From the NCBI GenBank assembly GCA_021234155.1, contig JAJEKV010000074.1, positions 6,395,605 to 6,459,604 of the forward strand: DNA of 64,000 bases, given 5' to 3'. This DNA comes from Isoetes taiwanensis. Lineage: Eukaryota; Streptophyta; Lycopodiopsida; Isoetales; Isoetaceae. The number at the start of each line of letters is the position of its first letter. The first letter of the stretch is position 1. Positions 37,028-46,602 of the stretch are shown piece after piece. The position numbers and the translations under genes are program-made. Under the pieces are notes generated by a model, which was not told where the DNA came from, did no database searches, and worked only from the letters and a program-made list of their open reading frames with translations.

Positions 37028-37593
37028 TGAAAACTTCTGTATATTTGTCCTGTCAGTACTTCAATCAATGATGCAGAACTAATATAGACAGATAAACCTG
37101 AGTTGTAATCTAGCTTATCTTACTGTTAGTGATTCGCTGCTATCAAGCAATTCCGAGTAAAAAACCCAGAGCATATAACAACCCAGCAACAAGAAATCCA
37201 GACTACCCAGCAACAAGAAATCCAGACTAGAATAAGTCCGAGCAACTAACCTCAGCTTTCAAAAATATTAACTGGCTTCGGCAGCCCAGATTGCCTTAGC
37301 CCAACCTCAGACGAAACACAGCTATGGCAGGATTCGGCAGCATCAAATCTCCTTCTACTGTCAGCAATCAAGCATGGATCCAGCCGATTTCTGTAAGCAA
37401 ATCTGTCCAGCTTTTAGCAGATCCGTCCGGCGTTTCCACCTGTGTCACGATCCTGGCTTTTTCCTTTTGTTTTATAGCCTGGCTTTGTCGGTCAGAATAG
37501 CCTATGCTTGCCACGTGCTATATACAATATTATTCTAAAAACCATTGCAACATATTATTTCATTCTCACCATGGTGACATGATATTTTCAACA
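37028..37593 (-). repeat. 5' LTR of inner copia
   Basis: 566 bp, TG...CA ends. It differs from the 3' LTR by about 17 substitutions, nearly all C/T or G/A, and one A-run length change. Confidence 0.95.
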
Positions 37594-38131
37594 TAGTTCA
37601 CAAGGGAAGATACTAGTACTTGTTTATCTGATATACAAGACTAGGAGATATTGTGGCAAATTTGCATTTGACCTAGGTTATTGAACATTGCTTGGCTATT
37701 GGTTCATTGGGGTACTTAATATGGAGAAGTGCCAATTTAAGCATATAAATAAATGGCCGAATAGTTTGGAGGCAAATCATTTTTAAATCAAATGTCGGCC
37801 ATTCGGTTCGGAACAACCAGAGATCGGCCCGCCTATGCGGCCGGATCTCTGCTAATAAAACTAAGATGTATGCTTGATCGATTTGTACTGGTGGAGACAG
37901 GAAAATTCATATGCTGTAACCCTATGATTGGGCTCTCGGGGACCATTTTATATGATAAGGATATGATTGCTATAGTGTACTATTCATATCCAAATGAATA
38001 GCAGTCCCTATGATTGTTTCAATGGTTTTAAGGTTATTATGAAGTTACACTAGACTTATTTAGCTTGAAGAGGTTGTTTTAAAACATTGTGAATTGTTGA
38101 ATAAGCAATTGATCTATATTTTTCTCTTCAT

Positions 38132-38143
38132 TGGTATCAGAGC
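38132..38143 (+). other. Primer binding site of outer copia
   Basis: TGGTATCAGAGC, one base after the left LTR end at 38130; matches initiator-Met tRNA. The gag ATG follows at 38158. Confidence 0.92.
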
Positions 38144-38157
38144 ACAGGCTAGTTAAC

Positions 38158-39273
38158 ATGGCTACCAGATTTGGTGCTAACTTATTAAACTCTATAGAGG
38201 TGTTTAAAGGTGATAGAGACTTTCAGATTTGGAAGCAGAGTATCAGAGAAGTCTTGGAGTTTGAAAAATTGTGGTATTTGATTGATCCAAATACCACTAG
38301 ACATCTTGGTCTGACTGTAAGTGCAGGGACAACTAGTCAAGGGGGAACAAGTTCTAGTTCGAGTGGTGAAGGTTCTACTGTAGGGGGAACCACCGAAAGT
38401 GCACCAGTAAACTCAGTTATAAGTGAGAAGGATGAAAACCTAAGGATCATGGAAGCTCAGGCAATTATCTATTGTAAGGTAGGGCCTGTGATCAAATTAA
38501 AACTCAGAGGTATAACTCCCAAAGAAATGTGGATGTATATGATTAGAAGCAAAGACCTCATCACAAATTGATGTTCTAGAAAAGCAATTGATGAGGTTGA
38601 GATTGCATGATAGGGATAATATAACTGAATTCTTTGAGAAATTTGACTCTATTATTGCAGACTTGGAAGCGGCTAGAGTTATTTAAAATGAAGAATACCA
38701 ACTGCTAGCTATATCAAGAGCAGTGTCCCACAATGCTCACCTTGCTACCTTGGTGAGAAACGTTGCCAAATCGAAGGAACATGCTATAAGGATGGTAAGA
38801 ACAGAGTTTGAGCAGTGTAAACTTCATAATGAAGACGAGGAAAATTCTGAAGTATTGTATGCTGGAAAATACAAAAAGAATAAAGATAAGAAAAAGATAG
38901 GGCCATGCTATAATTGTGACAGTTATGGTCATCTTAAGGCAGACTGCCCAAAGGTTGGGAGAGAAATTGTGTGCTACAATTGTGAAGGCAAAGGTCACAT
39001 GGCAGCAAGTTGTCCAAGCCCCAAAGGCCCTAAAGGAAAAGGGAAGGATAAAGGCACAGTAATCAGGAAAGGATATGAAACCAGGAGGGGAGCTGCAAGA
39101 AGGAATCCCACAATAAATTTGACTGAAGACAAGCGTGCTGAAGAAGATGAGAATGATGAAGATGCAGAGGTAAGTATTTCTGAAACGCATTCCTTAACTA
39201 GGAATAGAATTGACCATAACGTCATAATATTAGATTTTGGAGCTGAAAAGACAGTAGCTGCTAATTCCAACTA
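38158..39273 (+). pseudogene. Outer copia gag and protease
   Basis: Starts MATRFGANLLNSIEVFKG at 38158, the same gag start type as the inner copia but clearly divergent. A frameshift near 38565 moves SSQIDVLEKQLMRLRLHDRD to another frame, which meets a stop at 38685 (ARVI*NEEYQ). The frame at 38723 carries SHNAHLATLVRNVAKSKEHA and two zinc knuckles, CYNCDSYGHLKADC and CYNCEGKGHMAASC (38907-39015). The protease motif is eroded: ILDFGAEKTVA where DSGA would be expected (near 39232). No functional Gag can be made. Confidence 0.87.
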
Positions 39274-41765
39274 AAACGTTGCAAAGGAAGAAAGGGAGGA
39301 CATGTTCAATTAGGAAATGGGGAGCTTCAAGAAATAGAAAATGTAGGTGTGTTAGAGTTATATGATTTGGAAGGGAAAAAGGTACAATTGGAAAATGTAC
39401 TCTGTGTGCCCGGGCTAGTAAGAAATCTAATATCTGTTTCTCAATTAGTGGGCCTAGGTTACAAGGTCCTATTTGAGAAGATGCAATGTAAAGTTTTTCT
39501 TAATAATAAAGTTATGTTCTTGGGAAAAAGAGTTGGGAACCTGTTTGGTCTATGCAATGATCACATTCTAACCAGCATAAATTATATTGGACATCCAACA
39601 TTAAAAAGGTGGCATCATAGGATGTGCCATGTGAACTCAAAAACCATTGAATTGTTGATGAAAAAAGGAATGATTAATTTCAGTAAGGATGTTGAAGAGC
39701 TTAAGTGTGCAGGGTGCATACTACGAAAGCACAGCAGGTTGCCTTTCAGGAAATCCCTCAAAAGGGCTAAGGGGTTATTAGATTTGATTCACACAGACCT
39801 GTGTGGTCCATTAAATGTGACTAGCTTATCAGGAAAAAGGTACTTCATGACCTTAATTGATAATTTTAGTAGGAAGGCTTTTGTCTATTGCATAAAGACA
39901 AAGGATGCAGCAATTGAGATATTCAAACAATTTGTAAATGAGGTGGAAATAGAAACAGGGAGAAAAGTCAAATGTTTAAGGTCTGATAGAGGAGGAGAAT
40001 TCATATCAGATGAATTTAAGTTCTATTGTAGGAATAGAGGAATTAAGAGGCAACTTACTTGTAGGTATTCACCTCAACAGAATGGAATTGCAGAAAGAAA
40101 GAACTGGACAATTTTGAATGCAGTTAGAAGCATGATAAAATTCTCAGGGTTACCCAATTTCCTATGGGATGAAGCAGTTAAAACTGTTGTTCATGTCCAG
40201 AACATGTTGCCCTCATTAGCCACAAAAGGGACTATCCCAGAAATGTTGTGGTCTGGAAAAATTCCTCATTATGATGATTTAAAGGCATATGGATGCCTAG
40301 CCTTTGTACATGTCCCTGATGAGCTTAGAAAAAAACTCGATGACAAATCCTTGATAACATACATGGTAGGATATGATACTCAGTCAAAGGCCTACAGACT
40401 ATTTGATCCACATAAGAGAAGGATTGTGATAAGTAGAGATGTTATCTTTGATGAAGATCAGTTTTACAAGTTAATACCAAAGGTAAATGTGGATGATGCT
40501 ACTGCAGAATGCAAGGCATCAAAGGGAATAGCAAAAGATGCAATTACTGAGATTAAAAAACCCCAAGCAAGTGTGCACTTCAAAGATATGGAGGCTGACT
40601 CAGAAGATGAAGTGATAATATCATATAAGGCAGGTGTTGTTAATCCTGTGAATAGCAATACTAATCTGGATATTGATGCAGATAAGGAAGATAAACTGTC
40701 AATTCAAGATAACAATGCTGAGAGATTGGGAGCAGAACTTGATAATGAGACATCATGTGTCAAACAAATAAAAAAAAGGAGACAAACAGAAGCCCAGAAG
40801 CTGCAAGAAAAACACAAGTTAGACCCAAGTCAACTTGGAAGGGATGAGCATGGAAGGAGCAAAAGACTTCAAGAAAATGAAGGTGAGATTCATGACTTAT
40901 TTGAAATTTTAATGCACTTAGATACTAATGTACCTAAGTCTTATAATGAAGAATTAACCTTGACTGACAAGGCAGAATGGATAAAAGCCATGAATGATGA
41001 ACTGACATCATTTAGAAGGACAGAACTTTTGAGTTAGTGGATACACTTGCAGGAAAAAACATAGTTGGAAATAAATGGCTATTTAAACTAAAAACTGGAC
41101 CTGATGGGAAGACACCAAAATATAAGGCCAGATTGGTTGCAGAAAAGGATTTGATTATGAAGAAACCTTCTCATCATTAGTCAAAATAAACAGTATACGA
41201 ATGCTATTATCCATTGCAGGTGCTTGTGATCTTGAAGTGCATCACATGGATGTTAATACTGCATTTTTAAATGCTAAACTTGAAGAAGACATATTCATGA
41301 GACAGCCACCTGGCTTTGAAGAAGGGTAAAATAAGGTTTGGAAACTTAAGAGAGCTGTATATGGGCTTAAGCAATCACCCAGGGAGTGGTATAAGTGTAT
41401 GGATTCTTATCTAATTGACCAGAGATTTAACAAGTTCAGAAATGATGGAAATATTTATAAATTTGAAGCTGGGAATGAATGGTGTATTATTGCACTTTAT
41501 GTAGATGACAACATCATGAATTGTTTACAATATTGCAAAGATGTCTTAAACAAGAGATTCAAGATGTCAGACCTTGGAGAGTTGCAGAAATCTTTAGGGA
41601 TTAAAGTCAAAAGGGATTGAGCCAACAAGACCATGATATTAACTCAGAAAGGCCAGATTGAGAGCATGCTAAAGAAGTTTAAAATGTAGGAGTGCAATAT
41701 TTGTAAAACACCTGCAGTTCCAAGTTGCAAATCTCTGACCAAATGTGTCCAAGGAATGACATAAT

Positions 41766-43635
41766 ATGTAGCATAATAACAGGGGGTTTTTTTTGTATTT
41801 TTGTACGGTTTTTCCAATGGTTTTTATATGATTTGATGGGCGTATTACACAAGGCCTACTAATTAGTACATCTAGAGTGCCCATTGTATTTGCATACGCT
41901 TGAATTAATTTTAATGCCTCTTTTCAATGGTGTAGACCCATATATGTAGTATTTTTCAGTTAAGTTTTATTTTTCGTATTATATTTTTTTTTGCTCGACA
42001 TGCAAAGCTCGAGCAGCTCATTTTAGGGTTTTTTGCTGTAAGGGCGTGGTTATGTGGGTCGGATTCAAGCAAAGATCGGTTTTGGGCAAATAGCTTAAAA
42101 ATGGATTCTTCCATTTGGGTTTTTGATTGAATGGCTTAGGGTTAGTGAACAAAAGGATGTTTTTGGCATTCGATTTTGAGTTCAGATGCTGGAGAGCTGC
42201 GGTGTCTCGGGCGGTTTGCAAGGTTCATATTGTGTTGTGTGGGAGCGACAGAAGCTATGAAGAATGATCTTGTTGTTCTCTCTTGTTGTCTGAAGCCACG
42301 GCACGGCAGCCCCGACCCTTTTTCGTGGCAAACCGGTGGTGCAACCTTTTCCTGTGACCATGGCGGATCAAGATCAAATTATTATTGAAGCCGGCTAGCA
42401 TGATAGGCTATGCTTTCCGATGGCATGACTTTGTGGTGCATATCCAAATTAATTTTGTGGTGCATATTCTACCATGGCAGATCCGGATCGAATTATCATT
42501 GAAGCTTTGCATCATAGGCTATGCCTTCTCTTTCTCTCTCACAAGGCTATGGCAAGAATTATGATAGTAAGTTCTCTTGTTTGCTTTGCAAAGCTATTTC
42601 TCTATTTCTATTTCTCTATTTCAAAATGGGCACATTAAGAAGGCAGTTGCTTTGTACCACAAAGTAAAGAAGTAATCTCTGTAATCCCTGATGGCAGCCA
42701 TTTCAAATATGGCTTCCATGTAGCCGAGAATACAAAATGGTGTATTATATGCCCTTCCAAAGCAGCAAGCATTACATTACAGTTTGAGAATGCGTAAACT
42801 AAGTTTCCCTTTGAAGTCGGATCTTCATTTTATTTCTTGAAATGGAGATTGAGATAGTAGCCGCTTTGAGCTAGTTTTAGAAAGGAAAGGCCCATGTATT
42901 TACTGGTTATTCTTCTATCTATGCTCATGGTTACTTACCTCTTCCATTTGTGCCTAGTAGGTTCATCCATCCATTTTAGTTGCCCTGTGTTGAGAATGCA
43001 GAAACTAAGTTTTCCTTTTGAAGCAGTATCTTGATTTTTATATTTTGATATGGAGAATGAGACGGTAGATGGTTGAGCTAGTTTTGGAAAGGGGAGTAGA
43101 ACTCTCTACACAAGTTGGCACATTTTGAAGGCAAGTTAGATTCGCAATACTGTTTGATATGAAATACATTTAATGTGTGGATTAATACAGAATTCTATTC
43201 AAGTTTCAGCCAAATGTATTTGAGCGGCCCTTAGTATGCAATGCAGCGAATTTGATGCAAACTCTTAGGAGATGCATGCCAACAGCCAAAGCATTCTGGC
43301 ATATCAGAAGTGCCCGGATATTTATTGAGATCCTTTCTGGAAAGCAGTCAATATTTTGTCTGAATTCATTCTTATTTTACTCGTGGTATATACCCGCAGG
43401 ATGGCCACATCATCCTTGCTATGGACTCGTTGGATGGCCATTTGTCCATTTCAATGTTTCTAACATAAAACATTGTCATATATCGAGATGAATAGTCACA
43501 TTGCAACAAACTATTTCAGCTAAAAATACATTGTATTAAATGAAAATGCAATGTCCTTGATGTTTTATACAATCTCTTGAATTAATAATTAATATTCACG
43601 CCCTTAAAGTTTCTATCCCAAAAAATTTTTTTATA
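41766..43635. other. Unidentified DNA inside outer copia pol
   Basis: About 1.9 kb with no copia homology, adjoining the foldback element. It holds two tandem duplications. At 42358-42414 and 42472-42526, each copy has CCATGGC(G/A)GATC and would start a peptide MAD(Q/P)D(Q/R)IIIEA. At 42783-42891 and 42989-43096, each copy starts GAGAATGC and ends GAGCTAGTTTT(A/G)GAAAGG. The ATG context suggests captured host DNA, but I recognise no gene. No target duplication is visible around the whole block, so loss of about 300 bp of pol accompanied its arrival. Confidence 0.55.
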
Positions 43636-44091
43636 TAACAATCAATACATAATTACCATTAACATTATTAACACAAACCATTGCATTCAATGCATTTAAA
43701 TTAAAATCCCCCTTAAACCCCCTTTGGTTTGGGTGCATATTCACACGGGGGGTGACTCCGGGCATCGAGAGCTGTCGGATTGGCATATTCGCCCCTTATT
43801 CCTTAATCTACACCGTACGTAAAGTTCCTCATTTGTGGGGTATGCAAGTACAAAATTTGCTATACTGTATAATAAGATTCGCGAAATACTATAAGATTTC
43901 AAGCGGAATACTATATGGTGTTGATTTCGTACGTGCAAAATACAATTATGAGGGCTCTCGCTGCCCTACGTCACCCCCCATGTGAATATGCACCCAAACC
44001 AAAGGGGGTTTAAGGGGGATTTTAATTTAAATGCATTGAATGCAATGGTTTGTGTTAATAATGTTAATGGTAATTATGTATTGATTGTTAT
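43636..44091. mobile_element. Foldback-type MITE with long terminal inverted repeats
   Basis: Inverted repeats of about 136 bp, 43636-43771 and 43954-44091, nearly identical: starting ATAACAATCAATACATAATT and running through CCCTTTGGTTTGGGTGCAT to the ACGGGGGGTGAC/ATGGGGGGTGAC region. The central 180 bp is unrelated and non-coding. The right end abuts the copia RNase H sequence TCTTAAAGG (YLKG), so it lies at one edge of the copia gap. No convincing short target duplication was found. Confidence 0.9.
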
Positions 44092-44606
44092 CTTAAAGGA
44101 ACAATGGATGTTGGGATAACTTTTTGCACACAAGATTTGATTCTAAATCATATTGTGATGCAGATTGGGGAGGTGATTTAGACACTAGAAAATCTACCTC
44201 AGGCTATCTAATGTTCTTAGGAGGTGGACCAATAGCATGGAAATGTAAGAAACAAAGCTCAATAGCATTGTCAAGTGCTGAGGCAGAATATGCAGCTACC
44301 ACTCTTTGTGTAAAAGAAGTAATTTGGGAAAGAAGATTACTTATAGAACTTGGTTTCTCTCAACCACAAGCCACTGAAATATACTGTGATAGCACAAGCT
44401 GCATAGCAATGTCCAAGGACCCTGTGTTGCATGAAAGATCAAAGCACATTGAGCTAGAACTACATTTTATTAGAGAAACAGTTGGCAAGGGATTAGCAAA
44501 ATTGACATGTGTAAACACTTCAGTGCAGCTTGCAGATCTGGCAGAAAAGAGATTTACAGAACTCAGAAAACTAATACAGCATACAGATATAACATGAAGG
44601 GGGAAT

Positions 44607-46602
44607 TGTTGATATGATCATGTTATATGTTAGTTCACAATGGAAGATACTAGTACTTGTTTATCTGATATACAAGACTAGGGGAGGGAAGAAGGATGAG
44701 AAGAATGGTTTCTTGGCGCCTTCACGGCTAGGGCGGCGGGAGGGAAAGGGGCCGCCCCTATTCCTTGCTTTCGGCACTGCAGTGGTTGTAAATTTCTTCC
44801 GATTCATGATCTGATGGCTAGCACAAGGGTTTTGGCAATTTGGTTTTTTATATTCTGCCTCCATCTACTCTGATTTCTTGGAGCTTCTTCATGGCGGCCT
44901 CTCCAGCCTTCTCAGACAATCCACTAACGTGGATCTTTACTCTGATGCTTCTGGGTAAGCATTGTGATTTTCCATAGATCAAACAGGGATTAGTTTGGCC
45001 AGCAGCCCATTCTTTTCTTCCTTATCCTTTCTTATAAGGCATAAATTATTTGGGGCTGGGCTGGCCGTTGCTTCCTCTCTTTTCTTTGTGGATGCACACC
45101 GAAATGGCACAGATTGCCTATAAGGTTGAGTAATTAAGATGCAGGGCTATGAGAGAAGATGCTTCAAATTTCTAGTTAATTGGCAGCTTTATTTCTTACT
45201 CCAGGTCTGTAATGCCAGAAGCCTTTCCCTTCGTCTTGCTCTTTCCTACTAGCAGAAAGGTTTAGAGTTGACTCTTGAAAAAGAAGAAGAACAGATTAAC
45301 CCGATTCTTCAGATTTATTGATAAAATATGATCTGGGTCAGAATGCCGAGCTAGGGAATTTTTATGCGGGATGAGGCTTCTACAGGTAGTATGGCAGTTG
45401 CAAGATGGCTTGATTTATTAAAGCGCTTGGTTTTGCTCAGGTACTGCTATGCTTGAGTAGTTTTTCAAGTATTGATGCTTGATCGCCACTGGTACTGTTA
45501 TGCCAGGAACCACATATCTTCAAGTACTGATATGCTTGGATGGTATGCTGCTTATTCAAGTTCATGCTTGAGATTGCCAAACTTTTGGTGGCGGCTAGCC
45601 ATTTCATGCCGACTGCACTTCTCCTGACAATGTAGCATCTTTCCTGGTGCATACAATGTTGATTTATCTGTAGGATGGATTAGTTTCTGGAGCCATGGCA
45701 GCTTCTTTGAGCAATGTGGCAGATTGTTCATGATATTTCTTCATGTCTTTTTCTCTTCATCTCTACTCTTGCAAGAGGTGGACTACAGAGCATTCAGGAT
45801 TTATTTGTAGCTTTAGGAAAATTTGTATTTGTCTCCTGTAGTATTCTACTAGCTAGGAAGATGTTGATTCTGATCCTGTAGTACTAATTAGTTGGAAGAA
45901 GAGGTTGAGAAAATATATGAGTATTAAAGCTTCAAATATTTCATTCGATCCATAAGGGATCCTTTGTACTTCAAGGTTATCTGATCCTTAAGGGAGCTTT
46001 TTGATGTAATTCTTCCTATCTGAATACAAAATTTATCTTTCCTTCAAAAAAAAAAAAAAAAAACCTTTTGGTTTGTTTAAAAAAAAAATAAAAAAATAGG
46101 GGATATACAAGACTAGGAGATATTGTGGCAAATTTGCATTTGACCTAGGTTATTGAACATTGCTTGGCTATTGGTTCATTGGAGTACTTAATATGGAGAA
46201 GTGCCAATTTAAGCATATAAATAAATGGTCGAATAGTTTGGAGGCAAATCATTTTTAAATCAAATGTCGGCCATTCGGTTCGGAACAACCAGAGATCGGC
46301 CCGCCTATGCGGCCGGATCTCTGCTAATAAAACTAAGATGTATGCTTGATCGATTTGTACTGGTGGAGATAAGAAAATTCATATGCTGAAACCCTATGCT
46401 TGGGCTCTTAGGGACCATTTTATATGATAAGGATATGATTGCTACAGTGTACTATTCATATCCAAATGAATAGTAGTCCCTATGATTGTTTCAATGGTTT
46501 TAAGATTATTATGAAGTTACACTAGACTTATTTAGGTTGAAGAAGTTGTTTTAAAACATTGTGAATTGTTGAATAAGCAATTGATCTATATTTTTCCCTT
46601 CA
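44607..46602 (+). repeat. Right LTR of outer copia, interrupted
   Basis: 561 bp in two parts, 44607-44682 and 46118-46602, split by the retroposon and one copy of its 16-bp target duplication. It ends TTTCCCTTCA at 46602, followed by the CTTAG target duplication. Confidence 0.93.
44683..46101 (+). mobile_element. Poly(A)-tailed retroposon of about 1.4 kb
   Basis: Flanked by perfect 16-bp direct repeats GATATACAAGACTAGG at 44667-44682 and 46102-46117, and ending in A-rich tails from 46048 (a long A run, a short spacer, a second A run). These are marks of LINE-type reverse transcription of an RNA. No LINE protein is encoded. Near 44893 an ATG opens MAASPAFSDNPLTWIF followed by TLMLLG, running straight into GGTAAGC, which looks like an unused splice donor, so the source may have been an unspliced or partly spliced transcript of a host gene with a membrane-protein-like first exon. 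Diverged GTACTG..ATGCTTG repeats lie at 45440-45545. Confidence 0.85.

Larger units (their letters stand above)
31638..37593 (-). mobile_element. Ty1/copia LTR retrotransposon (inner), minus strand
   Basis: LTRs at 31638-32204 (567 bp, 3' LTR) and 37028-37593 (566 bp, 5' LTR) begin TGAAAACTTCTG and end TTTTCAACA. Target duplication TAGTT at 31633-31637 and 37594-37598 lies within the left LTR of the outer copia, which dates this insertion as the later one. Minus-strand PBS TGGTATCAGAG (37026-37016) matches initiator-Met tRNA; PPT GAAAGAGGAG (32214-32205). Gag and pol lie between, with two MITEs inserted (34565-34885, 36041-36319). About 17 LTR differences plus one indel, almost all transitions. 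Confidence 0.96.
31609..38130 (+). repeat. Left LTR of outer copia, interrupted
   Basis: 561 bp in two parts, 31609-31637 and 37599-38130, separated by the inner copia and its duplicated TAGTT. It ends TTTCTCTTCA immediately before the PBS. Pairs with the right LTR at 44607-46602. Confidence 0.93.
39300..44597 (+). pseudogene. Outer copia pol, split by an insertion
   Basis: The integrase region is open from 39349 to 41037: RWHHRMCHV, CAGCILRKH, DLIHTDLCGP, LRSDRGGEF and YSPQQNGIAERKN keep the catalytic D, D and E. RT then runs in other frames from 41040: NKWLFKLKTGPDG, HHMDVNTAFLNAKLEED and YVDD in IIALYVDDNIM (about 41483-41515). Homology stops near 41760 (KTPAVPSCKSLTKCVQGM). It resumes at 44092 (YLKGTMDVGI), then RNase H DADWGGDLDTRKSTSGY and CDSTSCIAM to the stop at 44595. 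About 100 residues of the RT-RNase H junction are missing, replaced by 41766-44091. Further breaks: an indel near 41025, a shift near 41150 and a stop at 41327. Confidence 0.87.
31609..46602 (+). mobile_element. Ty1/copia LTR retrotransposon (outer), itself multiply interrupted
   Basis: Both LTRs start TGTTGATATG and end CTTCA or a close variant. The left LTR is 31609-31637 plus 37599-38130; the right LTR is 44607-44682 plus 46118-46602. After removing insertions each is 561 bp, with about 16 differences counted by eye. Target duplication CTTAG at 31604-31608 and 46603-46607. PBS TGGTATCAGAGC (38132-38143) matches the initiator-Met tRNA 3' end. The purine-rich AAGGGGGAA before 44607 serves as PPT. 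The element lies in sense inside the DUF7869-like gene. It is interrupted by a second copia (left LTR), an unknown piece plus foldback element (pol) and a retroposon (right LTR). Confidence 0.95.
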
